Assembly: GCF_964019385.1 (NCBI RefSeq) | Contig: NC_088645.1 | Location: 33,421,302-33,485,301 of the forward strand | DNA from: Sycon ciliatum | Taxonomy: Eukaryota > Porifera > Calcarea > Leucosolenida > Sycettidae | Length of the DNA: 64,000 nucleotides | Reading direction: 5' to 3' | In this document: piece by piece, positions 11,785-22,628 of the stretch | Layout of the letters: the number at the start of each line of letters is the position of its first letter | Numbering within the stretch: the stretch's first letter is position 1 | Translations under genes and position numbers: made by a program | The notes under the pieces: generated by a model | What the model was told of the DNA's origin: nothing | Database searches by the model: none | The model's input: the letters and a program-made list of their open reading frames with translations, nothing else

Positions 11785-13282
11785 ACGGCGTGCCGTTTCA
11801 GAGTACACGCGGTGCGCTGTTCACACTTCGCTCTGTTACCAGTAGAGTAGGCGGTTCGATACTGGAACGCTTTGACAGCCAAATTTGTATAGACCCAAAC
11901 CGATCATCAGCGTTGATTTTTCACTCGAAATATGTTTGTGGAAGGAAACTGGCATGTTGAAGTTTGCTCTGGTGCCAGAGTCAATCGAGCTGAGCCACTC
12001 CTTTGTGTTGACCCATTGCCTCCAAGTTGCCCAATTTTTCGCTTCAAAAAAGTTCAAATCAGAGGTGGCTCCAAACCGGACATGTTTTAGAGTGCACGTC
12101 CAATTCACTCTGGGTCTGAAATTAGGTACTGAAGTAATTGCTATCGCTCCAAGACGTCCAGTACAGAGTAACAATAAGCCTTGTGTGTGCTTTGATTGGT
12201 TTTGATTGGTATGCGGTGCTTTATTGGCGAGCTGTTTACCTGCGACAAGAAGTTGATTTTTCGAAAGTCGTAAAACTCAAGTCGCAGTGGGAAGCAACAC
12301 GTCAAAAACTCACCTGCTTCGTATGGCGCTTCTGGTCATCGCAGGGCCATGAAATTTTTGCTGGGAGTACAACACATCGTAGTCTCACTGTGACATGTGT
12401 TTTCTAATCATAATACCAAGACAAGAGAGAAAGTGAATATTGAGTCCGTTCCGGTTTGCAACCTGTGTCCTATTTGAAACCGTCGCCTCTACCACTACGT
12501 GTACCTGTTCATTTTTGTCCGTCGATGCATTACTTGCAGTATTGCACAAGTGACAATTACAAGGCGTGTAGCGTGTAGACCAGGCAAGCACTCCCTGGCT
12601 TGGTCTAGACCTACCCAGCTAGCTACAAAAACGAGTGGTGGCCCAGCGATGGCAGTACTGACGCGGAGCTCAAGGAACATCACCCTGAACTCTGTTCCAG
12701 GTACGGAACACAATCTCGCGGCAGCGCAGCGTCAAGGTCGAGGCCCGTTATAGCATCGCTTGATGAACTAGTGGTGGTGGCCGCGGGGTATTTCCAGTAA
12801 AAGTCCCTGGCTTTGGCCTTCAGGTCGTCAATTTTGTTCACCACAACTGAACAGGGTTCTACTTCCTATCCAAACAGTTCGAAATACTCGCTCGTCAGTG
12901 AATTATCTCTCTCTCTCTCTCTCTCTCTCTCTACAACACCTTCCTCTTCACCAGACCCCGAGATTTCTCTGCATGTCCAGCCACGACTGTATCAATGTCG
13001 CCTCAGAGTCGTAGCTGAAACGGACGTGTGGCATTATGAAAACTCCAAAGCAAAAACAAGCTGCAGCAGCTGGAAACAACAAGAAACAATGCGATCCGAA
13101 AACACCACCGATCGACTCTCACACAACAAACACTGCGAAAACGGCACGTAGATGAGAAACTTGCTTTGTACATGGGTCCTCGACTCACGTTCCCCGTTAT
13201 CGGCGATTTTTCGTCACTCACCTTGGCAACAAGCATGTTTACGGCGTGTTTACGTGGTTTTCTACCTAGTCTGGACAGGCCC
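11785..13282 (-). mobile_element. Decayed PIF/Harbinger-like relic, copy A
   Basis: The right end (CTAGTCTGGACAGGCCC, then TAA) matches the right ends of the relics at 27662-29519 and 63120-63954. The interior (12500-13230) is collinear with them, including the antisense block that in the other copies encodes a Myb/SANT-like start. The left end is not recognisable here. A CT microsatellite sits at 12905-12933. Confidence 0.45.
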
Positions 13283-13303
13283 TAAGAGTAGTGCACGTCA
13301 GCA

Positions 13304-13523
13304 GGGAAGTTTAGTTACACATAGTCCGTGTGCACTTTGAGTGTGTTTACCACGTGATCATACACAAAAACCACGTGATACGACTCAGTTTGGACCTTTC
13401 GCTACATACTTTTGTATGTTCCGTGTGACTCAAAACAACATTGCGAACGTGGGTCCATTGCATGCATGAACTTTACGTGTATCACCCACGTTCCCGTATC
13501 CGTTACGTGGGACAAAACCTCTG
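13304..13523. mobile_element. Inverted-repeat element upstream of gene B (short copy)
   Basis: Starts GGGAAGTTTAGT and ends with the inverted counterpart GTGGGACAAAACCTC. It is a shortened, diverged version of 29634-30037, at the same position about 300 bp before the promoter. It contains two CCACGTGAT (E-box-like) motifs. Confidence 0.45.
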
Positions 13524-13823
13524 TACTATACTTGTAAAACGTAGTAGTCCACACACCTGCTACACACTTATCAGTACAAGTACGTTTATTACATCACAAT
13601 CATAATGCAAGCGCACGGACGGGTACAGTACCTGCCCATCGCTGCAGGCAGCATACCGTTTCGGACAAGTCGGCTTCCTCAGTGTAACAACGGGATGAAG
13701 TGAACAGAAAGCCATGTCGACAACACTATGAATTGTACATACATCAATGTAACCGGTGTAGTGCTTACACATCCCACAGCTACAACGCTAACATCTAGTA
13801 GTCTCCTACCGCTACAACTAAGG

Positions 13824-13829
13824 TATAAG
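13824..13829 (+). promoter_or_regulatory. TATA box of F-box gene B
   Basis: TATAAG in the conserved block TATAAGTCAGAGCTCTC, about 100 bp upstream of the ATG. Confidence 0.6.
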
Positions 13830-13926
13830 TCAGAGCTCTCGTACTTACAAACACCTAGTTGACTCTGTAAATCTGTCGCTGAGTTCAGTTTTCTACCTCC
13901 GAGACATTGTTTATCTGAAAGAGAAC

Positions 13927-14094
13927 ATGGCGACGGAACCAGTCGAGAACGAACTGGATTGTGTTCTAGAGGATGTATGGATTGAAGTTCTGTTACCTTT
14001 GCTATCAATTCGCGACATCTTTCAACTCTGTGCTGTCAACAGGCGCATCCAAGAGCTGTTGCTGAATGAGCGCACATTTAGACGTCTCTGTCAG
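13927..14094 (+). CDS. F-box protein gene B, exon 1 (F-box domain)
   Basis: The exon has 56 codons from the same ATG context as copy A to CAG/GTGAGT at 14095. The F-box differs from copies A and D at three residues (RRIQELLLNERTF versus RRIRDLLLNECTF), all in the variable helix. The last residues FRRLCQ and phase 0 are preserved. The gene's intron is 8.5 kb because of a LINE and an inverted-repeat element; splicing across it is assumed from the intact donor and acceptor. Predicted full protein: 424 residues. Read-through past the donor stays open to 14229, again giving a 100-residue F-box-only frame. Role as SKP1-binding part of an SCF receptor is inferred from the domain. Confidence 0.8.
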
Positions 14095-15642
14095 GTGAGT
14101 AGTAATGTACAGGAGTCGTGTGTTCGTGTGTTTGGAGAAATTTGGTTTCAAGTAGAGTCAGTATCCTCTAAAGCGTACCGATCACTTCGTGTATATAATT
14201 CGATGTGTCACATGCGCATATACATGTAGACTATAGGGTCCTCAACCGTTTGAAAATATCTCTGGCCGCGTATCTCTAGCAGTTATCCATCAGCACTCGA
14301 CCGAAGGCCGGTGATTAGCTTAGATTGCCTTAGATTAAGTTGTGGCTGCTGGAGACAATAAAAGTATCGGCAAGTCTGTACAGTTGTCCGTTTATTAGAT
14401 ATGGCGATCTTCCGCTGCATACGGAAATTGTACCTGTACTCAAACCCAGTCATTCCAGGGTATAGTGGGTTTCTGCCTACAGAGTTCGTTTTAGACTCCA
14501 GTTGGCGGCAGTCCCGGCGGGTACGACTCGTTGGTGGCAATAAAACATCATTCAGCTGAATAGATTGAACAAACTAATACATAGCAAAATGCACAACAGA
14601 AGAGCAAGGACACTCAAGGCTTGGTTGCTGCTACTTCAAGTTTCATGCTCACGCAATCATCAGGCAATGGCACTCTGGGTGCATCCTCTGGTACAAAGCA
14701 AAATGTAAAATTCAGGTGGACTTGCAAGGGCGGTGCGAGCAACTGTACAAAATTACAATCAAATATTTTTCATGCTAGTCTTCATGGCTGTCAAACTTCG
14801 AGTTGTGTAATGTTACGCTCAGTGCCTGATACAAATTAAGTGTTGGTGCTACAAGATGAAAAGTACATCGGCTGTTTCATGTACTCAAAAGCAGCAGCAA
14901 TTAGAAGACAGTAGCAACGAGACACCATAATTAAAAATATAAGTGAAAAGACAACCAAATTATTCACATGACATACAATTAGTCGCTTTGTCTGTCTCAA
15001 GTGGCGCTGCAGTCAGGATCCAGTTGGCAAACGTGGGGCCATGCATCATATGGCGGTTAAATGTGATGATTGGTAAACAACAGAGAGAAACAGAAAACAT
15101 TTTTTAAATATCGATCATAGGAACCACGAGAGGGTTTGGAGGAAAATAGGAACGAAATAACTCCAACACACACACGAGAAACATTACAAATCAAGGATCT
15201 TCGGCTGGATAGCTGCCGAGCCAGGAAGAACAGAGATGGTATGCTCTGATTCTAGTATAACATTGTACTATTCAATACTTTTACGACTACAGCCGATTAC
15301 CGTTTATACCTTTCTGAGGAAGAGGTTGTTTCGACTTCTGCGATAGTTTAAATTAAGCGTGGCTCCCTACACGGTACCCGGCACGCATCCTGCAGACTTG
15401 ACTTGCACTATACTGACTTACTACTGCCATCCAGAGCACACAAGGCGTCCATCGAACAGTCCACTCGGAACATTTGCAAGAACGCACTACCGTCCTTGCT
15501 CAATACACAGTGTATGGGGGAGTTCACTCCTCATCAGTTGAGCTTGAGTAGGCTTATGAAATTTGTGCTTCGTCAGCACTGAATTATGTAATGAATTATG
15601 TAATGAATTATGTAATGCTTTCTGCGCGCGGAAACATACATG

Positions 15643-15997
15643 TATCTAGCGATGCTAACTTCAGCAACACTACGTATCAAGGTTAACAAACATCTCTAGC
15701 GATGCTAACTTCAGCAACACTCCGTATCAAGGTTAACAAACATCGCTAGCGATGCTAACTTCAGCAACACTCCGTATCAAGGTTTAACAAACATCTTTGG
15801 CGATGCTAACTTCAGCAACACTCCGTATCAAGGTTAACAAACATCTCTAGCGATGCTAACTTCAGCAACACTCCGTATCAAGGTTAACAAACATCTCTAG
15901 CAATGCTACCTTCAGCAACACTCCGTATCATGGTTAACAAACATCTCTAGCGATGCTAACTTCAGCAACACTTCGTATCAAGGTTAAAAAACATCTC
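15643..15997 (+). repeat. Intronic 50-bp minisatellite, copy B (about 7 units)
   Basis: Same 50-bp unit as in intron A, with fewer copies. It is preceded by a three-fold GTAATGAATTAT microduplication at about 15580-15612. Confidence 0.9.
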
Positions 15998-16230
15998 GTG
16001 AGCTCCATACATCATTGAAGTTAGTGTCGCTCAGTTTGCAGGAAAAATGGGAGTTTCTATGTAGGGCCGCGACACACAATTCCCAATGATATTTGCACTG
16101 GTAAAATGTATGCTGTAGTAAACATAATGACCAAGAAACTACTCAGATCTGTGGAAAGCAGCTGTTTCGCTCTGTTAGAGCTCCTCACCACAGCTTAGAG
16201 GACCGAAGCGCAGCTCTTGGCAATGAAATA

Positions 16231-16835
16231 CCAGGCGCGTCGGAACGACTTTGGAGGTGGGGCGGTGATGGAAGGGGGGTCCGGGGGTCCTCCCGCGGGA
16301 AAAAATTTCAAAAATTAAAGCCAATTGAAAGCATTTCCGGGCATTTGGTGCCATTTCAGTGTACGGTAACTACAATGAAAGACTTTTTGATTCTGCAAAA
16401 AACCAAGAAGATCGGGGACAAACATTACCCTCCCCCGGGAAAAAAATTCAAAAATTGAAGCCAATTGCAAGCATTCCCAGGTATTTGGTGCCATGGACTT
16501 TTGATTCTGCAACAAACCACGATCGGGGACAAGGATTTGCCACGGTATCCCAACTCCTTAATTACCAGATTTTGTATGCCTCGATCTATTTCCTTAACCT
16601 ATCCCGATTAACTGCTCCCTCTACATAAAGTTGTCATTTCATTCTTCTTGCAGGAGATCCCCTCGACAGGCCCAAAGCCTTTGGGAAATCCTTAAATATA
16701 ATAAAATACAAATACAAATACGTTTGCGCTGAGATCATCGCGCTTTGTTGCAGGGTGCTAAAAAAAAAAAAAAAAAACGGCCGAAAAAGTGGGGCGGCCA
16801 TGGTCGCCCCGGCCGGTGCGGTTCCGACGCCCTTG
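16231..16835. mobile_element. 605-bp inverted-repeat DNA element inserted in intron B
   Basis: Absent from introns A and D, where GAAATACGTTTCC is continuous. The ends are inverted: left CCAGGCGCGTCGGAAC, right complementing to CAAGGGCGTCGGAACC. It is flanked by AATA on both sides (16227-16230, 16836-16839), a likely 4-bp target duplication. Inside are two copies of a block of about 130 bp (16297 and 16435 starts, CAAAAATT..AAGCCAATTG), a poly(A) run at 16760-16776 and a GGCCATGG-centred palindrome. No coding frame; superfamily uncertain. Confidence 0.75.
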
Positions 16836-17355
16836 AATACGTTTCCGTGAAGCAAAGCATTATTATAAAGAGCTGCAAACCCCGCCGAGAGTGCTCGAAA
16901 TGCTCCAAGAGCAGTGAGCGTTGCACAAGGCGAGTGGCAAGGGTTCGCGCTAAGGAAAGAGTTCTCAACCTAACGACATTGCTGACGCTAGGGAGCATAA
17001 TACTCAAATCTGTGGACAGCAACTGTTTCGCTTTGTTAGAGCTCCTCAGCAGAGTTCAGTGGACCGAAATGCAGCTCTTCACAATAAAATACGTTTCCGT
17101 GAAGCAAAGCATTTTATAAAGAGCTGAAAACCACCGCCAAGAGTGCTCGAAATGCTCAAAGAGCAGCGAGCGTTGCACAGGGCGAGCCAGAAACTACAAA
17201 TTACACCATGATGTCCACTAACACTACCCGTTACTTGACACTCATCTCATGACGTATGAAACGTTTTAGAGTAGGATGCATGTTTTTCAGCTCCCGTTTT
17301 CGTATCGTTTTTAGGTTACTTTTGGGGTCTCTGGCCCGGATTTTTTGTTGCAAGC

Positions 17356-18423
17356 ATGTCTACAAACAGGGATTCCACGACCATGGCCGCAGTAGAGAGC
17401 GATGAGCACGAACAGCCGTGCGATGTCCCAGATAATCGTTTCCCCACGTCGAACTGCTGCCGCGATTTCCACAACGCTCTGGCGGTGATAATGGATATGC
17501 TTGATGTCGAAAGAAGTGCTGCTGCAGACCGTGAGAAAAGGCTGATAAGCCATATCGACCAGCTATCTAGGACCGTTCAGGAACTATCCAGATCAAGCGC
17601 ACTGAACATTCCAAGTTCAGGAAGTTCCGCCATTACGGTTGGAGATTCTCAGGCTCAGAGCAAGTCGCAAAGAAAGAGGCGCCATGCTACTAACTGCCCA
17701 ACCGTTGAGTCCGAAACCAACCCGAATGCCGTAGTAGATCTACAACTGACTTCATCTGGTCCGGCCCAGCAGGATGCTGCGGCCAAGTGTCACATTCCAG
17801 TCGAGAGCGGACCTACCGTACCAGGACATGACCTCAGTGACCTGGATCATCACCAACGCGTGGGTGTCACGTCGAACGTTCAAACTGCTAGTAATTCGAA
17901 CTCCAAGACTAAGACCAACATTCAAACTTCAGCTAATGCAGCCAGTGCAGTCAGTGAGGCCAATTTGCCAGACGTCGATGACGACAGTGAAGATGCTGCC
18001 TGGCGTTTGGTGACAGCCAGGAAACCTGTCAAGAAAAGTGTTGTGTTTGTTGGCAATCTTCTGCGCGATGCCTCACTGGAGCAGCTAGCACGCTTCGTGG
18101 AGTGTCGCTCGTCGGAGTTGAAGACTCCCCCTATTAAAATTATCGACTGTAAAGTTTTTCAGAAGCAAAAGTCGTCGTCTGCGAGACTGGTAGTCCACGC
18201 ATCGTGCAGCAAGACGCTGTTGGATCGTCGCTTCTGGCCCAGACCACTCTATTCCAGACAGTGGAATTTCGACAAGTACTCTGCCTCTGATGTCAGTGAT
18301 GATACCACAGAAACCACAGCATGTGACGACACGCAAGCAAACTCCGCATCCCTTTCGGAAGTGGAAACAAATGTGCACGCGCCCTCAGTCAGCAATGGCT
18401 CTGAAATCAACCATGCCTGCTGA
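17356..18423 (+). CDS. LINE ORF1 protein (RNA-binding, RRM-like)
   Basis: A 355-residue protein with three regions. An N-terminal segment (residues about 40-80) has a heptad-like pattern (MDMLDVERSAAADREKRL then LSRTVQELSRSS) suggesting a coiled coil. A long low-complexity Ser/Asn/Thr-rich linker follows (about 90-215). A C-terminal globular domain (about 220-305) opens with KKSVVFVGNLL, resembling the RNP2 strand of an RRM, and ends near SRQWNFDKYS. ORF1 proteins of CR1/Jockey-type LINEs coat the element's RNA and form the RNP; here this is inferred from position and architecture. I see no CCHC knuckle. The stop TGA (18421-18423) overlaps the ORF2 ATG by one base (TGATG), an arrangement used in some LINEs for termination-reinitiation. 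Confidence 0.85.
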   Translation: MSTNRDSTTMAAVESDEHEQPCDVPDNRFPTSNCCRDFHNALAVIMDMLDVERSAAADREKRLISHIDQLSRTVQELSRSSALNIPSSGSSAITVGDSQAQSKSQRKRRHATNCPTVESETNPNAVVDLQLTSSGPAQQDAAAKCHIPVESGPTVPGHDLSDLDHHQRVGVTSNVQTASNSNSKTKTNIQTSANAASAVSEANLPDVDDDSEDAAWRLVTARKPVKKSVVFVGNLLRDASLEQLARFVECRSSELKTPPIKIIDCKVFQKQKSSSARLVVHASCSKTLLDRRFWPRPLYSRQWNFDKYSASDVSDDTTETTACDDTQANSASLSEVETNVHAPSVSNGSEINHAC

Positions 18424-21218
18424 TGACCATGCTGCACACTGCCTTCTTGAATGTATGTAGTATCAGGCGCAAGACAGCCGAAGTGCAAAAGTTCTTGTCA
18501 AACAGAGGCATTCATGTCTTTGGTATGGCTGAGACTTGGCTCACTCCAGATATCTTGGACAGTGAACTTACTATCCCACATTTCAAGCTACATCGGAAGG
18601 ATAGATTGCAGCAACGTGGTGGTGGTGTTGGGATATACTGCCATGAATCTGTTCTTGCGCGAAGACGCACTGACTTAGAGCTGCTGTGGATAGAAGTTAG
18701 CGTTTCCGGTGGCATAGTACTGGTTGGATGCTGTTATCGTCCACCAGACAAACCTGTAGCATTCTGGACCTCCCTGGAGTCCAGCCTAGACGCATCAGTT
18801 CATGCACCAGGAAAGAAGGTTCTGGCAACTGTCATGCTGGGTGATTTCAACGTTGATATGAAAATGAACCAGTCACCCATGGCCATACGAGTAACTGACT
18901 TGTTTAACAAATTTGGTATGACAAATTATGTGTCTTCACCAACACGTGCCACCACCCTTACTGAGTCAATCATTGATCTCTTCCTATCAACTTCCCCGCT
19001 GACGGGACCTTGTGAGATAGCCTACCTAGACATTAGTGACCACTTTGCAGTACTTGGGAATCTCTCTGTGGCAGGGTTTGCACCAGGCCGTACTTCCAGC
19101 TACAGACCTACACGCCGCATCCATAAGATAAACTGGGACACCTTCAACAGCGATCTCAGTGCAGAGCAGGCCTCTCTGCTCGCCATAGATGATGTCAACA
19201 CCCTTGCATCATCTTTCATCGCCTCCATAGTGTCAACATTGGATAAGCATGCACCCGTGCGGATGAGGCGAAATCGGGATAGACGTCCCTGCCCGTGGGT
19301 AACAGATGAACTTGTGGCCTGCGTACGGGAGCGAGACAGACTCCATCGACTGCTCATGAAGAACCGCTGCAATGATGATCTCCGCAGTCAACACCGCACT
19401 GCTCGTGCCAAGGCCAGGAAGCTTGACAGGAGCCTGAAGAACACGTATTTCATCCAGCAGTGCCAGACTTCTGACCAACGTAAACTTTGGTCAGTCATCA
19501 ATACTGTGGTTGGCCGGAAGAAACAATCGCACACTGCTCAAGTACCCATATCGGATCTTAGCAAGCTGTTTGGTGACGTTGTCCATGATCCCCAGCGTCC
19601 TCCTCAGCTCTGTTCTCCCTCTGGTCCAATGGCGGAAGGGGCATTTACCGACTTCAGTGTAGTGACAGTCGAGGATGTGGCAAGCAGTTTGAAATCTGTC
19701 AACCCTTTCAAGGCAACAGGCAGTGACCAAGTTCCAAGCATCATCCTGCAAAAGTGTTATCCAACCATTGCCCCCACACTTACACGCATCATTAATATAT
19801 CCCTGTCCTCCGGTGAGTTCCCCCTGTCCTTCAAGTTGTCCCACGTCAGTCCGCTCTTCAAGAGTGGAGACCCAACTTTGCCAAAGAACTACCGCCCTGT
19901 GTCACTGCTCCCAGTTATCTCCCGCATCACAGAAGCATTTGTAAAAAATCAGATCACGCAGTACTTGGACTCCAAGCAACTTCTTCCGCCTACTCAGTTC
20001 GCCTACCGAAAGCTTCACTCCACAGAAGATGCCTTAACGTATGCTGTTGATCGATGGCAAATGGCACGGGCAGAGCGCAAGTATACCGGCATCGTGTTTG
20101 TCGACATGTCAAAGGCCTTTGACCGCGTCAGGCATGAGCGACTCGTTACCGAACTGTTTAAGCTAGGCATCTCGGGAACTGCACTCAACTGGTTCTGCAG
20201 TTACCTGTCCGGCCGGACACAGCAGATCAAATTGCAGGATCAGTTGTCAGGGACTGTTCCTTGCTCTCGCGGTGTTCCGCAGGGCAGTGTCTTAGGCCCA
20301 CTCCTGTTTGTAATTTACACTGCTGACGTCAAGTCAACGATGCCTCCGGATGTGGCAGATCAGGAATTCGCTGATGACATCGCTCTCGATTGCTCCAACG
20401 CGTGTCCCAAGCAAGTCTGCGAGTCTCTGTCGTCTGCAGTGACCAACCTCGCCAAGTGGCTAGATGACATCGGCCTACTTCTGAATGCCCAGAAAACCCA
20501 AGTTCTGTTTGTAAAGCCAAGAGGCGGTGCTGATGTTCAAGAACACGTACGTTGTCGAGGACAATCCCTGGAATCAACAACATCTGCGAAATACCTGGGT
20601 GTTGTAATCGACAATGACCTCTCCTGGCAGCCACACATCAGCCATGTAACACGCAAGATCGGGCCAGTAATTGGACAGCTATGGCGACACGGCAGGTCCC
20701 TGAGCCTAAGAGCACGCCAAGTCTGGTATGTCAGCATGATACAGGCTCATCTGTCCTATGGATCCAACTGTTTCTTCTCCAGTCTTTCCAAGCAGCTCCT
20801 GGATAAACTCCACCGCCTGTCAAAATCCGGTGTCAGAGCGACCCTGCAGCAAAGGACTCTGGTCCCGACTGCCCCCCTTCTCGAGCTACTGGGTGTGCCA
20901 AGCTTGCCACAGCTTCTCTTCCAGAAGCTTGCCATCTTCGTTTTCAAATGTTTAAATGACAAGACAAGTCCCCTGTTAAAGAATCTGTTCGTGCTGATCA
21001 ACGACCCTGCCACACCTCAGCTGAGGACGACACAGGGTCAAGTGTCAAGCCTGCTGAGAGTTCCGTTCCTCCCTGGTCCTGCTGGACGTCGTTCAATTCA
21101 GTTTGTTAGCAGCATTCTGTGGAATGCTCTCCCAGTTGCAGTCCGTACCGAAGGTGATTGGCAGACATTTAAAGCTCTAGCCACGGCTCTCGACTTGCCC
21201 AGCCTTTACCCATATTAA
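18423..21218 (+). CDS. LINE ORF2 protein (AP endonuclease + reverse transcriptase)
   Basis: A 931-residue protein. The N-terminal exonuclease-endonuclease-phosphatase domain shows ETW (near residue 36), GDFNVD (near 140) and SDH (near 204), the metal and catalytic residues of APE-type LINE endonucleases. A linker leads to the reverse transcriptase: KATGSDQVPS (near 429), YRPVSLLP (near 489), motif A FVDMSKAFDRV (near 559), motif B GVPQGSVLGP (near 616), catalytic FADD (near 650) and YLGVVIDNDLSW (near 724). A C-terminal domain of about 190 residues follows. There is no RNase H, no CCHC and no REL domain. It nicks target DNA and primes reverse transcription from the nick. The layout fits the CR1/L2/Jockey group; clade within it unresolved. 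All catalytic residues are present, with no stop or frameshift. Confidence 0.93.
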   Translation: MTMLHTAFLNVCSIRRKTAEVQKFLSNRGIHVFGMAETWLTPDILDSELTIPHFKLHRKDRLQQRGGGVGIYCHESVLARRRTDLELLWIEVSVSGGIVLVGCCYRPPDKPVAFWTSLESSLDASVHAPGKKVLATVMLGDFNVDMKMNQSPMAIRVTDLFNKFGMTNYVSSPTRATTLTESIIDLFLSTSPLTGPCEIAYLDISDHFAVLGNLSVAGFAPGRTSSYRPTRRIHKINWDTFNSDLSAEQASLLAIDDVNTLASSFIASIVSTLDKHAPVRMRRNRDRRPCPWVTDELVACVRERDRLHRLLMKNRCNDDLRSQHRTARAKARKLDRSLKNTYFIQQCQTSDQRKLWSVINTVVGRKKQSHTAQVPISDLSKLFGDVVHDPQRPPQLCSPSGPMAEGAFTDFSVVTVEDVASSLKSVNPFKATGSDQVPSIILQKCYPTIAPTLTRIINISLSSGEFPLSFKLSHVSPLFKSGDPTLPKNYRPVSLLPVISRITEAFVKNQITQYLDSKQLLPPTQFAYRKLHSTEDALTYAVDRWQMARAERKYTGIVFVDMSKAFDRVRHERLVTELFKLGISGTALNWFCSYLSGRTQQIKLQDQLSGTVPCSRGVPQGSVLGPLLFVIYTADVKSTMPPDVADQEFADDIALDCSNACPKQVCESLSSAVTNLAKWLDDIGLLLNAQKTQVLFVKPRGGADVQEHVRCRGQSLESTTSAKYLGVVIDNDLSWQPHISHVTRKIGPVIGQLWRHGRSLSLRARQVWYVSMIQAHLSYGSNCFFSSLSKQLLDKLHRLSKSGVRATLQQRTLVPTAPLLELLGVPSLPQLLFQKLAIFVFKCLNDKTSPLLKNLFVLINDPATPQLRTTQGQVSSLLRVPFLPGPAGRRSIQFVSSILWNALPVAVRTEGDWQTFKALATALDLPSLYPY

Positions 21219-21368
21219 CATTCTCTGTACCTAACTTCATGTCAAAATCCATTTTAACAATCCGCATATCTCTCCTCCTCCCCCCCCCTCTCTTTCTGTC
21301 TCTGACACACACACACACTCTCTCTCTCTCTCTCTCCCTCTATCTCTCTATCTCTCTCTGTTGTTGTT

Positions 21369-21419
<51 letters not shown>

Positions 21420-21480
21420 GGTCATTTTGTGACAGCTTGTACAATTCCCTGTCCAGGTAGTAAAGCGTCTCTCTCCTCTC

Positions 21481-21576
<96 letters not shown>

Positions 21577-21582
21577 CTCTCT

Positions 21583-21621
<39 letters not shown>

Positions 21622-21635
21622 TCTCTCTCTCCCTG

Positions 21636-21692
<57 letters not shown>

Positions 21693-21839
21693 GTTGTTGC
21701 TGCTGCTGTGTTGTTGCCGTTGCTGTTCTTGTTGGTCTGTTGTTGTTGTCGCTGTCGCTTTTGTTGTTGCCGTTGCTGTTGTTGTTGCTGTTGGTCATTT
21801 TGTAAGAGCTTGGACAGCTCACTTGTCCAGGCAATAAAG

Positions 21840-21893
<54 letters not shown>

Positions 21894-22125
21894 ATCTATA
21901 TCTATCTCTCCTCTCTCATCATGCATGCGTCACACTCTCAGTCTCATGGAAATTTTTATTTTATTTTTATTTTATAAGATTGCATGCTTCACACTCTCAT
22001 GTAATATTTCTTTCCTTTCTTCGTCTTTTTGTGAGAGCTTGGACAATCCACTTGTCCAGGCAAGAAGGCAGCAATGCCTGTTCATTCTGGCGAAGTAAAA
22101 TAAAATATACCAACCAACCAACCAA
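21219..22125 (+). repeat. LINE 3' UTR: three hairpin copies separated by microsatellites
   Basis: A 45-bp segment occurs three times (21418-21466, 21789-21840, 22023-22070): TTTTGTGA-GAGCTTGGACA, a short loop, TTGTCCAGGCAATAAAGC. GGACA/TGTCC pair as a stem. Long (CT)n tracts (21466-21687 and 21841-21890) and (TTG)n/(GCTGTT)n tracts (21358-21420, 21690-21800) lie between and before the copies. The last copy precedes the CCAA-type tail. Confidence 0.8.
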
Positions 22126-22628
22126 CATGTGATAACATTGCATGACACTGACCCGTATAGTACTGACGTTCTCCAACTAACTTGCTATCAGGTCCAGTAC
22201 TTCGTGGATGCGTACTCCAACAGCCTACAAACTTGTGCTAAGTTGTAGTGATTACATAGGAGGCGGAGGTGGGCGAAACCGCGATGGTCACGAGCTGAAA
22301 GTCTCAGCTATGAAGGAGGTTGGCGGATGTACATGAGTGTCGATAACAATCCTGGCAAGACAATACACCTTCAAACTAATATTCAAGAACGCATAGTATC
22401 ATACCAAAAAAGTTTTGTGGCTCTGAAGATTCAAAGATTTAATCGGAGAGAAAGCTAAGTGAACATGAACGATGCAAAGTGGAACACTTCACAGTATTGT
22501 TCTTGGACTATGAGAATTTAGATGAACAATAAGCAACAAAAAAAGGACCATTCTCACACAATGATCGTTCCGACGCGTATACTTAAGCTTATTTTCCGTT
22601 GTTTGGTTGTTTTTGTCCATGCATGCAG

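Larger units (their letters stand above)
17252..22125 (+). mobile_element. Full-length two-ORF CR1/L2-like LINE in intron B
   Basis: Boundaries come from the empty sites in introns A and D (CTCATCTCATGTGATAAC). In B this is split after CTCATCTCATG and resumes at ATGTGATAAC, giving ATG (or CATG) as a very short duplication. The element has a 104-bp 5' UTR, ORF1, overlapping ORF2, a long microsatellite-filled 3' UTR, and ends in AATAAAATATACCAACCAAC, a short-repeat tail of the CR1/L2 kind rather than poly(A). Both ORFs are intact, so it is young and potentially active. Confidence 0.92.
14095..22628 (+). other. Intron of F-box gene B
   Basis: An 8.5-kb intron, collinear with introns A and D except for two large insertions: a 605-bp inverted-repeat element at 16231 and a full LINE at 17252. 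Donor GTGAGT and acceptor GCATGCAG are intact. AATAAA motifs as in intron A are retained. Confidence 0.75.

Noticed and set aside
21367-21977. Long Leu-Ser, Arg-Glu and Gln-rich frames in the LINE 3' UTR
   Set aside because: Translation of CT/GA and TTG microsatellites; open in several frames by composition alone.
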